Below are positions 1 to 11,110 of a DNA stretch of 64,000 bases, one piece after another; position 1 is the stretch's first letter; each line of letters opens with the position of its first letter. The notes under the pieces were generated by a model. The model saw nothing but the letters and a program-made list of their open reading frames with translations, was not told where the DNA came from and did no database searches. The stretch is from Selaginella tamariscina (Eukaryota > Streptophyta > Lycopodiopsida > Selaginellales > Selaginellaceae). Where the stretch lies: contig PUQB01000071.1 of NCBI GenBank assembly GCA_003024785.1, positions 372,001-436,000 of the forward strand, written 5' to 3'. A program made the translations under genes and the position numbers.

Positions 1-1200
1 AAGAATCTATAACTAGAGGACATCGCATACAAATGATCCAGTCTCCACAATATACACATCAAAGTATACCTTAAAATCTTTCTGTTTTGGTCATTAATAA
101 AATTCATGTAAATTGTAATACACTAGAATAAATAAGTAGAGCATGCAAAATTGAAACTGTTTAAAATTGAAATTAACTAGTTATAATAATATCACAAAGT
201 GTATAATTTTGTAAAGATCAATTCAATATACAACTTCTCCTAACCTACACGTACTTTAACAATAAATAGTGATTCTCACTACGGGTAATATATCATAAGG
301 ATGCTACTAAAACAATTTAGAGTAAGTAGAAGTATTTATATTACTACATACAACACCACAGAATCCGAATTCCATGCACATACATGACAATTTAAAAACT
401 AATTTATTTATATATTATGAATGAACAAAACTACCAAGGGTGGGATTCATGTATCTTTGTTAACAAATACATAGCAACATAGAACAAATAAGAAGGGAAA
501 ATGTTTACATGTAATATGTACAGACAAAATATTTAAGTCCATAAATATCCGTAGCTTTATTAAGAACATACCTTTCAGCCAAGACTTTAGTACTATGTAG
601 GATAGGTAGGGTTATATTCCAGTCATATATATATTGAGGATACCCTCGCACAACCACGCGCATGCTCGTGTCCACGTGTAACATTACACATGCGTATGTG
701 CATTAAGTATATTCCTTGCACAAAATTGGTCATAATTTATTATGATGTAATTAAAAACATGGATATTGTTTCTAAATTTCTATATTCATTTTCAAATATA
801 AATCACATTACTAATAAAGCAATTAAAGTAAAAAGCATTAAAAATTTATGAACTTGCACTTTAAATTTGAAGTTAAGTATAAATCTTTAGCATTACTTAA
901 TAGATTCTCTTATTTTTATTTTTGCCTTGATTTCTTTATGTTAATCTCCCTCCAACAATATTATATTTGCTAATCATCAATATATTATATTCATTATCCA
1001 CTAAAGCATATTTTATCTACAATATATAAACATTTACGAAATAAACCTTGTAAAAAAGATGTTTTAAATACACAAATAAAGGGGTGTCCAATTTATTAAT
1101 AGGATTTCATAAATAAATTTGTTGTGATAAAACAAAAATAAAGAATATTAATACATTTAAATAACGATTTACAATATAAAATACTTTTGATATGTATATA
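1..1200. repeat. Direct repeat, copy 1 (cut by the window edge)
   Basis: AT-rich noncoding sequence that recurs at 2889-4070 in the same orientation and order. Both copies begin with aagaatctataactagagg, and both keep the same landmarks (cacaaccacgcg, ggataggtagggttatat, gtgtatgtgcattaagt). The copies differ by substitutions and many 1-5 base indels. Homology starts at base 1, so the repeat may extend left of the window. With the F-box relic it could be one unit of a tandem F-box array. It could also be an LTR, but its terminus is not visible. Confidence 0.85.
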
Positions 1201-1389
1201 CACATATGAACAATAAAATATAAAATATTTAAAACAAACTCATTTATTATCCTCTCCATTATATAAGTGTAGTCTTTAATTTTTGCATAGTATTAATTAC
1301 AAAGCACTTGCCTTATCGCTATATTAAAATGAAAATTAAAAGAAAAAAATAAACCGCCACACAAAACCATCCACACCAAATCAATAAAA

Positions 1390-2645
1390 AGTATAGAGTT
1401 ACAAGCTAAGGACTTCCAAAGCCAAATCCCACGAGATCATACCCATGTCCACATGCCCATCCGTTAGGCTTGTTCTTAAGAATCTTTAGGTTCCAAACAT
1501 CCTTCCTCATATCGTACAGAATCATACGCATTGCAACACGATTGTTCATGTGCCTCCCATCGAAAATCTAAAACACAAATGCAAATATATAATTTACCCA
1601 AATTTAACAAATGACATGAAGTTTACCTGTATGAAGTCCTCATGTTTACAACAGTTCACAAATGAAGTCCAGTTGGCCTTACTTGGCCCAAATGTTTTGA
1701 GCCACATATCTATCCGTCTCACTTCTAAAACATCCCTTGCTTGTGGATCGACCATATTCCAAGTACCGTTGCATTGTTCCTCTTGTAGTACCCAACCATA
1801 TAAACCATCCCTCCCCAATTCACCAGTGCAATCACCCGGGCATCCTTGGGTTCATGCAGCAAAACTTCCCACTCTCTACTCTTTTCTGCACTATAACATG
1901 CAAAATACCTCCATACAGCATACCTTGACCTCTTGGGCGTCACATACGTTTTACCATCTTTGCAACAACTGTCGCCCAACTCCCATCGTAGTAAAGGTGT
2001 TGTCCCATCCAAGTGCGCAATCTCATGGGATGCTTCGTCCAATCAATGCTCTAGAGTTAAACCAGAACTAAAGTGCTAAAGCCCCGTAGCTGTATGAATC
2101 GACTGCGACCATAACCTGGTAATGACCATTACCGACGTCTGAAATCGTGCCAAACTCATGACGCATGATAAACCTCCCTGTGGTAAAGGAGGCAGCTCCT
2201 TCCAATTGTTTGTGATGGGATTCCCCACTACAAATGGATGTGTCATGCTAAGGCACTTAAAAGGATCAACCTGACTCTGAGCAAGACCATACCTTCCTAC
2301 ACTCTAAGCAGCCAATTCGGAACCACTTGGCTAAAGAGCCACTGTATATAACTAACCGATTATTGCCATTCGAGCAACACGGATTGGGCCCCTGCGGGTA
2401 TTCTTCCAAGATCCGAGTTCCGCAGAGAGAGCCATGACACACACGCTTGTGTCATAATATGTGCTCCTAAAACTATCCGAGTCAATCGAATCCTTCCATG
2501 CCTTGCATACAGATCGAGCACACAACAAACTTGGAAAAGGAAGCTTGAACAAGATAACACATTGAATGTCAATTGGTAGATATGGAAGAGATGGTGAAGG
2601 TTGTGGAACACTCTTGCTCTCTTCTTAACCCTCCCACCCTCCATT
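1390..2645 (-). pseudogene. F-box/kelch-type protein, frameshifted relic
   Basis: Read on the minus strand, an ATG near 2645 opens a basic N-terminus, then an F-box (LPFPSLLCARSVCKAWK, about 2500-2550). Kelch/FBA-like segments follow in shifting frames: EPKDARVIALVNWGGMVYMVG near 1800-1860, then WSFVN-like and CCKHEDFIQVNF near 1640-1690, then YDMRKDVWNL and ACGHGYDLVGFGFG near 1400-1520. The order matches F-box/kelch substrate adaptors of SCF ubiquitin ligases, and the span (about 1.25 kb, no intron) fits a full-length gene of roughly 410 codons. At least four frame changes are needed, near 2608, 2355, 2050-2300 and 1790, so I call it a pseudogene. Assembly indels could contribute. It sits between two direct repeats. 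Confidence 0.7.
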
Positions 2646-2888
2646 GTTTCTTCAAATCTGCCATTGAATGAAACTATTAAGATAAAAAGAATCATATCTA
2701 ACATGAGGATTATACAATCTATGTGGAAGACTAAATACGAAAGTGTACAAATATCAAGACAAATGTGTATTCTAAAGCCAGAAGATATAACGATGGTCGT
2801 GAGACTGATTTGGATAGTACTTACAATGGTAGTGTTATATGTAAACTATGTGCTATAATACACAATTCTATAATAGAATTAAATTAAT

Positions 2889-4070
2889 AAGAATCTATAA
2901 CTAGAGGACATCGCATACAAATGATCCAGTCTCCACAAATACACATCAAAGTGTACCCCTAAAAATTTCTGTTTTGGTCATTAATAAAATTCATGTAAAT
3001 TGTAATACACTAGAATAAATAAGTAGAGCATGCAAAATTGAACTGCTTAAAATTCAAATTAACTAATTATATAATATCACAAAGTGTATAATTTGTAAAG
3101 ATCAATTCAATATATACAACTTCTCCTAACCTATACACATACTTTAACAACAAATATATTCTCATATATATCAAGGATGCTACTAAAACAATTTAGAGTA
3201 AGTAGAAGTATTTATTTATACATAGACAACACTACAAGAATCCGAATTCCATGCACATACATGACAATTTAAAATAATTTTAAGAAGGGAAAATATTTAT
3301 ATATTATGAATGAACAAAACTACCAAGGGTGGGATTCATGTATCTTTGTTAACAAATACATAGCAACATAGAACAAATAAGAAGGGAAAATGTTTATACA
3401 TGTAATATGTACAGACAAAAATATTTAAGAACTATAAATATCCATCTTTATTAAGAACATACCTCTCAGCCAAGACTTTAGTACTATGTAGGATAGGTAG
3501 GGTTATATTCAGTCATATATATATTGAGGATACCCACGCACAACCACGCGATGCTCGTGTCCACGTGTACATTACGGTGCGTATGTGCATTAAGTATATT
3601 CCTTTGCACAAAATTGGTCATAATTTATTATGATGTAATTAAAAAACATGGATATTGTTTTCTAAATTTCTATATTCATTTTCAAATATAAATCACATTA
3701 CTGATATAAGCAATTAAAGGTAAAAAGCATTAAAATTTATGAACTTGCACTTTAAATTTGAAGTTAAGTATAATATCTTTAGCATTGCTTAATAGATTTC
3801 TTATTTTTATTTTTGCCTTGATTTCTTTATGTTAATCTCCCTCCAACAATATTTATTTATAATCATCAATATATTATATTCATTATCCACTAAAGCATAT
3901 TTATCTACAATATATAAACATTTACAATAAACCTTGTAAAAAGATTATTTTAAATACACAAATAAAGGGGTGTCGAATTTATTAATAAATTTCATAAATA
4001 AATTTGTTGTATAAAAAAACAAAATAAAGAATATTAATACATTTAAATAAAATATTTTTGATATTATATA
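2889..4070. repeat. Direct repeat, copy 2
   Basis: Second copy of the sequence at 1-1200, clearly homologous from its first base to about 4055, where the two copies diverge. No F-box copy follows this one. The repeat therefore brackets the F-box relic at a period of about 2.89 kb. Confidence 0.85.
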
Positions 4071-4440
4071 TAATATAATGTCTAATATGTGTTTAATTTC
4101 TACATAGAAACACCCTCAAAAAAAATGCATAAAATGGTAAAATTGAATATTTAATAATTATTAACTATTAAAAATTTAATTAAACATAATTAATAAAATT
4201 TAAGAAGATTAAAAAAACAGATAAATATATTACATGTTTTCATAAAAAGAATATTCCATTAATGTTCTTGAAATTCTTTTTTATTTGATTTATATATTTT
4301 AATGAATATATTATAAGAACTTTCAACAAAAATTCTATCAGCATAAATGCCCATATTTATGGATATATTTATATTCCACAATGTGACAACGTATTTTCAT
4401 CTTCATTGTCCTTGATATTATCGTGGTTCTCATCTTACAG
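4071..4440. other. AT-rich spacer
   Basis: Strongly AT-rich sequence after the second direct repeat. I see no coding sequence, RNA gene or clear repeat. Confidence 0.6.
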
Positions 4441-5380
4441 CATTATTTGATATAGATTCTTGCGCAATCTTCACCAATTTCGGATTGCTGTCAAACAACA
4501 CTTTTTTATCTTCCGTATTTAGACTATAACACCAATTGTAATCCTCAATTCCTAAGGGTTAAATTGGTCATTATAAGAATGGTTAAGAAGTTGTCTCAAC
4601 AAAAGAAGTAAATTGAATGAATACTATTTCATCATGTTCCCAATCATGTCGTACTTTTGCATCCAATAGTCAAAGTCATCCCAATAATATTTGGTAAGGT
4701 GTGTTGGTTTGTCCAATTCATAATACAACTAAGAACACCTTGTACTTAATTCTTGCAATTTCCATGCAAAAGGATTTGATTATTCCAACAAGTCGTATTT
4801 TTCTTTGATCTACCATCCATACTAAAACTGGTGCATTCTCCAGTTGTTCCAATCTAGTTCCTTGCAAGCTTCCTCCTCAAAATGTTGACTCCTAAGCTAT
4901 CATCAATGGATATGTTCTGGATGATGTTTTTGCCAACATGCGCAGTTATCATTGGTACTTTCTCATCCCAATCTTTCTCATCTTTAAGAATTTTGGCCGT
5001 ATTTACCTCAACCCAGTTCCTATCTTGTTGAGTATGGCTCACATTTAACACATTAGCTATATGTGTTCATAAAAATGGAGCAAGTGTAAGTAACTCCCCT
5101 ATATTCAACAGCACCAGTTGTTACAATAAACAACCACAATACGATCTCCAAGTGGCACTACTGATGTGGACCCCACGAATTGCTTGCTTTGGTATAGAAT
5201 ATTTATTTTCTTCATACTGTATTTTCTAGATCTGATCTGCCACTTTTTGCACTATAGCATTTTCTTTTTCCCAATTTTTGTGTATTAGTTCTTCTTTCTT
5301 CTCTTCACCCGAACTTGTTTAGCACATGTCACTTCATATGTTTTTGTTGAACCGAAAAATCCTACCCACTGCACCAAGTT
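4440..5380 (-). pseudogene. Retrotransposon aspartic protease-like relic
   Basis: On the minus strand 5051-4854 reads open with the segment VPMITAHVGKNIIQN, then SIDDSLGVNILRRKLA. This resembles the retropepsin-like region of plant Ty3/gypsy polyproteins, where a D-x-G-S/T-G-V-N-I core is usual. Here the core is altered (DDSLGVN). Further homologous-looking segments in other frames follow down to about 4600 (KIRLVGIIK, PYQILLG-like, MQKYDMIGNMM), with stops and shifts. No reverse transcriptase is seen next to it. It ends against the putative LTR at 5387. The family assignment is an inference from motif resemblance. Confidence 0.5.
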
Positions 5381-5386
5381 AAGATT

Positions 5387-5949
5387 GCCTACAACAAACC
5401 CGTATTAAGGGTCTACCGAAATAAGATAGAGAAGAAATCAGACATTAGAGGGTCGGGAAAGGGTAAGGATGGCAAGGTGTGTAGCAGGCAGCATACTATG
5501 GATCCCGTCACAGTACTAGAAAGAAGATTAGCATACTACATAACAGAAATACGAGTAAGAGATAGACGTATTGAGAGAGAAAGGAAACTTATATTATGTC
5601 CACGCACGGCACATGGTACAAAATAACAGTATACTCGGGATGCCCTTCTAGGCCTAATCTGGTCTATTTTTACCCGTACTCTAGGTCTCGTACTAGTAGT
5701 TATCACAACTGCCTCTCAACCTTATCCATTCAGTTACTGTAACTCCTTATCCTTATCCAAACATGCCGTACTCCACTAGTATCGTATTGCGGTGATGATC
5801 CGTATTGCGGTATTGCATTAGTAACTTGTACTCTTATATATTCCTTCCCACTCCGGTTTTCCACAATATATATTGTTTTTGATATTTTCCCATTATATTG
5901 CCCATAAAATAACAAGAAATCAGAATCAATGTCTAACTATGTCCTAACA
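5387..5949 (-). repeat. Putative 3' LTR of the minus-strand gypsy element
   Basis: On the minus strand a polypurine tract (gtctggggga, plus 5950-5959) is followed directly by TGTTAGGACATAG, a TG start typical of an LTR. A matching CA end lies at 5387 (gtaggca). This gives a 563 bp LTR downstream of the integrase and ORF described below. No second copy is in the window, since the element is truncated on its upstream side, so the boundaries rest on the TG...CA ends and the tract alone. Confidence 0.45.
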
Positions 5950-5959
5950 TCCCCCAGAC

Positions 5960-6725
5960 TAGAAGTGTTGCATCGCCCAGATGCAACCTTACGATGTACC
6001 TACAGATGCACACAGAAGCAACGAAGTTCTTCAGCTTGAGGTTCTCCTCATGCAACTTACGTACTTCGTCTGCGTCATCTGATATTGGAGTAGCTACCGG
6101 ATTGAATCGCTCATCTTCTCATGGATATTACAGACTTGGTCAACTAATGTGTGTACAGTGTCCATGAGTACCTTGTTCTGATCGTACAGACAGTGTATGA
6201 TGTTCAACTGCTCCAAGAACTGCTTGTCGATCGTATTATAGTTGTTATGAAGCTGCTGATTGAAAGTAGCGTCTGCTCGTTGAAGTGCTACCTGTTGTGT
6301 AATAGAATCAACGACACTGCAAAGGTGTAAAAGCTGACCTTCGAGAGTCGTATCCTGTGGTGGGTCATGCGGTGGGAGTCTGGGTGAAGCAGTCTGGTCA
6401 CGAGTGCGCTTGAACTCCTTGATGTCCCATCTTTTGTATCGATGAATAGGGCTGCTGCTCTTTATTATGGATGTTGTTCTTGGTAGATTGGTTAGGTGTC
6501 AGTTCTGCTGAATATAGTTCTTGCCCTGACTATCGTACTGCTGACTCCCATACTTGCTGTGCTGGAGATACTACCTGTAGTGGTATGATATGAGAAGATG
6601 TACCTGTCATAGTTTGATGTTTAATTGATGGTGGTGACGGAACTACGGTAGGACCCGTACTATTGAATGGCATAGAATCCCCACACTCTATGTGTGTTGT
6701 TAAAATCCAGATTACGATCTGGTAG
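5960..6725 (-). other. Retroelement-derived region between ORF and LTR
   Basis: Moderate-GC sequence unlike the AT-rich surroundings. It lies between the acid-ended ORF (6819) and the polypurine tract (5950) of the minus-strand element. Short open stretches exist but none is recognisable. It is presumably the end of the extra ORF plus the 3' untranslated part of the element. Confidence 0.4.
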
Positions 6726-6799
6726 TACTATGTCTTCACACTCCGTGTGTGGTACAGAAGTTGATGCTGTGGGCCTGTTCCACATCCTCCACTGGTCTC

Positions 6800-7784
6800 C
6801 TTGAGGTAAAGGTCTCCTCTACAATACTCGATCGTCGTCATCCTCCTCGTCCACAAATTCGAGTATGACCTCGTGTTCCTTTGCGTGCGGCTCCTCTGGC
6901 TTCTTTGCTTGTGTATGTGGTCGTTTCTTTGGCTTAGTTGGTAGCGGAACATCCAAATTACAGACATCGAACACATTATGCAGATACTGATTGGTAAGAC
7001 CTAACCAAAAGCCCATCCTTGTTGTGAGTACCGGTGTACTTGTCGATGCTAAATCGCATACGTAATGTTGATAGTTGTCAGAATATGATGAAGCACCGGA
7101 AATATGGACGTCTCCTTGTCCTTGCTTTTGGGGTTGTGCAGAGTGTTCAGCTCGCATTGCAGCCCCACTGCAACTAGCTTCCCCAATCCGATTTTTGTCC
7201 CTGTTCAGATTGATGATATACATACCCGATTTCTTTATTGAATCCTGCCGGTGTTTTGCAGAAAGCGAACGCAGTTGTGATAGCCTTAATACGACTCTTA
7301 TGAGATTCGCACAGGATTGACGTTGGTGCCGCATTCGCCGTCTTCTGCTTTTGGCGAAACTTGTCCAAATTATCGGTGTAGTGATGGACGTATGTGTTGA
7401 CTTGTGGTATTAGATCATAGGAGATGTTTGGATCTGGGAATTCAAAAACATCTCGAATGAGCTTACTTGTGAACGCAAATGTGCCGCCCTGTAGTTGTAG
7501 AGCCTTGTATTGCAGCATGTATGCCTTGATCTCCTGGTCAATCAAGTGTTCACCTTGCTGATCCAATCGTTTGTGTACGAAAGTTTTGAAATATCACTCC
7601 AACTACATCCTCTGAATCCATTCGCGTATGTCCGAGATGAGTGTTGGTGCCGGATGGACAATACGATAAATGACCCGCGTAAGCGGAATTGAAACCGCTG
7701 GTTCTGATTGAGACGCCGTATTGACCCCTATTACTGAAGTACTCGTCGTATCCGTGTACTCATCCATTGATTCCATATGCACCT
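6800..7784 (-). pseudogene. Unidentified extra ORF downstream of gypsy integrase
   Basis: Minus-strand coding remnant starting at an ATG near 7775. It begins MESMDEYTDTTSTSVIG and runs in one frame to about 7174, broken by two closely spaced stops near 7590-7600. Both stops sit where Trp codons fit (TAG and TGA), as expected of G-to-A decay. After a frame change near 7190 it continues to 6819 and ends in an acidic tail (FVDEEDDDDRVL). No membrane segment, zinc knuckle or catalytic motif is visible. A pyrimidine-rich stretch ending in ...ttggcag sits just before the ATG, like a 3' splice site. The position after integrase and before the LTR is where plant gypsy elements of the Athila and Tat groups carry an extra or env-position ORF. 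Its function is unknown. Confidence 0.5.
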
Positions 7785-8149
7785 GCCAAAGAAAGGAAGA
7801 AAAAGATGAAAGACTTGAAGATGAGGAGGAAGGAACTAAAGAAGAATTCAGAAACCCTAATGTGCATTGTCGGCGGAGGAGTGTCCCTATCTTATACTCA
7901 GAGAATTTATGGTCTGTTAGTTTCTGTGTAGCTGTCCACGTGTCGATATTAGATTGGTTGGGTGTGTGAATTCCTTGATTTGGCAGGGAAATCTCAATCA
8001 TTGGATTTCGCATTCCTCGGATTTCCCGATTCCTTGGATTTTAATATTTGCTCATGTAGGTGATCTTGTTGATGTTTCGAGAAGATTCTGTTGACATCTA
8101 TTCTCCAGGTGGCCACATGCTTTTCCATGTCTTGCTCTGACTTACGGTT

Positions 8150-9035
8150 TTGATTATTCCGAGTCACTATTTAGTGCAGATGTTTCTGGGTTCGTCGTAT
8201 CGTACTGTTCGTATTCTAGGTCATTGTCGAGATCTTCCTTTGGTTTGTTAGAGGTATATTTCCATATGCAATTCGTATTTGTTGTAAGTAAAACCCGTGT
8301 TGTAACGTCCATCAAAGTGACGGTGTTGTTATCTCATATGTCAGTAATTATATATGGTCATACCATTTGGACTTGAATTTATGACCAATAGGTCAAGATT
8401 TCCTTAATAATGCCATACCATTTTCCGACTAGGAATATGGGTCATCATTGTACTCGTCGTAATCGATCGTGCCACGCCTTAATACGTGTTTGTATTACTT
8501 GTATATTAAAAACTGCTTGTTGTCATTTCTCATCGAGTTTTTTGAGTTATAGTAGTCGTTGTTTAACTTGCTCTGCTTCCCCAATGCCATATTCGAGTGA
8601 CATGCAATGATGGTACGATATACTCTATAGGCATAATAGCTTCTAATCCGTATGTAAGTTGAAATGGAGTAAACTTTGTTGCCACTTTATACATAGTACG
8701 GTATGCCCATAATGCGGATGGAAGTTTTTCATCCCAGTTCTTGCAATTGGTGTTTACTATCTTGGTTAATACGGTCTTCAGTATTTTGTTAGTAGCCTTT
8801 GCTTGTCCATTTCCTTGTGGATAATACGCAGTAGAGACGTAATGCTTTACTAAATATTCGTTTAGAGTACTTTGATGACGTTGTTGACAAAATGAGTTCC
8901 TTGGTCACTAATAAGTTCTATTGGAGCGCGAAATCATACTACGATATTCTCGTAGATAAACTTAGCTACACATGTGTGTGGCAATCCCGTAATGTGATAG
9001 CCTCTGCCCATTTAATAACATTATTTACTGTTATA
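8150..9035 (-). pseudogene. Ty3/gypsy integrase fragment, degenerate
   Basis: Minus-strand integrase core read in pieces. NNVIKWAEAITLRDC (about 9000) is followed by AKFIYENIV, then PIELISDQGTHFVNNVI (near 8900), then STAYYPQGNGQAKATNKIL (near 8800). WDEKLPSALWAYRTMYKV and TPFQLTYGLEAIMPIE follow (about 8640-8740), then a C-terminal part to about 8150 (NNTVTLMDVT). The catalytic Asp of ISDQG is kept. The following catalytic Glu is Lys (NGQAK), and the first catalytic Asp region is degenerate. There are several stops and frame changes. The fragment stops at about 9035, where AT-rich sequence begins, so reverse transcriptase and gag are missing. Dead element. Confidence 0.8.
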
Positions 9036-9650
9036 GTAAAACACACACACAAAATCATGAATTTCACTAAATATATGGTATTGCCTGTTTCACTGTTGTA
9101 TATATAAGCATGCCAATGCTGAACCTGCAAAACACACACACACACACCTATATACACACATTCTACACGCACTGATAAAAGTATACATGTACAACCTGAA
9201 AATTTATTAAAGAAAAATAATAAAACTTGCAAGTGTGCATCCTTCAATGAGAATTAATATATTTAGCATTTAAATATTTTAAAATTTGTACATAAATGTA
9301 TATACGTATATGATGCTTGCTGTTAATATTCTTGAATTAAACATATATATTTCATCCTTTATATACACATGTATGTAGCATATAAAGATCTACATATATA
9401 TTAAATTATACAAACCAAGACATTTAGATGTTAATTGGTGTTTGACATGTCGACAACTGTTGAGCCGTACATATGGAAAACACGATTATGAACTCTTAAT
9501 TAAATCCACCGGACAAGAGTTCCTCTAGGAAAGAGAGTCCTTTCTAATCAAAATCTTTAAGATGGAACTTGTTATTCACCTGATTTTCTTCTCTCTGGGC
9601 ACTGAGAAATTCGAAATCACCACTCTAAAATATATTACTTATAAGATCAT
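9036..9650. other. AT-rich spacer with AC microsatellite
   Basis: Noncoding sequence holding an (AC)n run near 9130-9148 and other alternating stretches. I see no gene. Confidence 0.6.
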
Positions 9651-9653
9651 CGA

Positions 9654-10170
9654 TAAGTGTATAGTTAGATGTGGAATACTCGATTGAATTGTCAATGTTA
9701 GGAGCAATACCAAACTGTTCTGTAATTACATAATCGATGGGCATACACTCAGATGTGGAACACTCGACTGAATTGTCAGGGCATACTATCAGATGTGGAA
9801 CACTCAACTGAATTGGCAGTGCCAAGAACAATAACAAGCTGCTTATCTACTTGTGTAAATAAATCATTCGGTGTGCATGCTATTAAATGTGCACACTCGA
9901 CTGAATTGCTAGGGCATGCTATCAGATGTGAACACTTAAGCGAATTGGCAGTGCCAAGAACAATAACAAGTTATTGGTCTACTTGTGCAAATAAATCATT
10001 TGGTGGGCATGTTATTAGATGTGCACACTCGACTGAATTGTTAGCGCCAGAATATCAAGCTGCTCATCTACTTGTGGTGTGCAAATAGATCATCGGTGGG
10101 TATGTACTCATTCAACTGAATTGTCGATGCCAAAAGCATGTTTATATACTTCTGCAAATAAATCGTTAGG
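9654..10170. repeat. Degenerate tandem repeats, ~132 bp higher-order unit
   Basis: A short module with the core agatgtggaacactcgactg plus aattg recurs at least eight times. The longer block 'ggcagtgccaagaacaataac...acttgtgcaaataaatcat' recurs at about 132 bp spacing (near 9815, 9947 and, more diverged, 10045). Each module ends in a gcat or tgcc link. It is not coding in a consistent frame. It may be a minisatellite or small satellite island. Confidence 0.8.
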
Positions 10171-10239
10171 GCTTGTCTTTTTCTTGGCTTTCTTGAGAGG
10201 CCTTGTGGAGCCTCCTTACTATGAGAGATTAGATTTCTG

Positions 10240-10518
10240 TTTTTGTCATTGTTTAAGTGCTTTCTTCTCTTGAACAGGCAGCCCCTCTTCTTTCTCCTTG
10301 ATCTTTTTGGGCTTCCTTTGAGAGACTGGATTGAAGCAATTATTGCACTTGGAGAAATAGAAATATGGTTGCCCACTGATGGGGCTTGTCTTCACGTTGT
10401 TCCAATAGGTAAATCTGATCCTCAGAGACAGACAGTCTACTCCATCTTTTGTCCTGAGGGCTCTGTATGGCCAATCACCTAGTTTATATCTGATTAAGAG
10501 AGATGGGTTTTGGATCAC
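10240..10518 (-). pseudogene. Possible GRF-zinc-finger-like fragment
   Basis: A minus-strand open segment of 90 codons contains VKTSPISGQPYFYFSKCNNC, followed by a Lys-rich tail. This faintly resembles the GRF zinc finger (TS...G-R/Q-x-F/Y...C...C) found in some nucleases, topoisomerases and plant transposon-associated proteins. The spacing is imperfect and no companion domain is visible. The local GC is higher than in the flanks. Treat it as a tentative coding relic. Confidence 0.25.
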
Positions 10519-10959
10519 CTGCTCCCTTGTGTATGGGTAGGCAAGATTTTGATGCTTAGATGATTAATTCGGATACAACTTATACATTTGGTGGAGATGC
10601 TTGGGCAGAAAGGTCGCACTTGTTAATAATAGTGAAATATGTTGTAATCCAAAAATGTTATAAAATATTTAATTATTAATTTATTTTATTATTAATATAA
10701 TTTAATTACTAATTTGTAGCATTTTTTAATTATGGTGTATTTTAGTGGTTAATAATCCACGATAAGCAAACTGAACAACCTAAGAAAATGACAAAAATAT
10801 ATAGAAAATTCCTTATTTTATCTGTTTTCTCTTGACCAGCTCTTTCGAAGCTCCACACCATTGATAAACAAGCAGAATGTGATGTATCGCAACGAGGGCA
10901 ATCTCGGTAAATCACAATAGAAGGTGCTGCTGATTCACACGTTAACGTCTGAACTCTCA

Positions 10960-11110
10960 TGAGAATATATATTAGGTTCCCACATTTCCACCTGTTTTAT
11001 TCGCTAATCTCTTCTTCAGCGGAGCTCTTTCACGGCCGCAGACTTCTAGATGGTCTTGTTAGATCAATCTGACGGTTCTTGCGACGTGGTTGGTTTCAGG
11101 TAGAGTCGTA
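10960..11110 (+). other. GC-richer island with possible orphan first exon
   Basis: Within AT-rich DNA, this 150 bp stretch has the look of a TATA region (atatatatta at 10964), a leader (tcttcagcggagctc) and an ATG at 11051. The ATG opens a 48-base reading frame ending at a good donor (tttcag|gtagag). I found no convincing following exon before the NOM1-like gene at 13239. It may be the start of an unrecognised gene, a noncoding transcript or chance. Confidence 0.2.

Noticed and set aside
8966..9247. Minus-strand 93-codon open frame
   Set aside because: Only its last ~20 codons are integrase; the rest is translated AC/GT repeat fused by chance.
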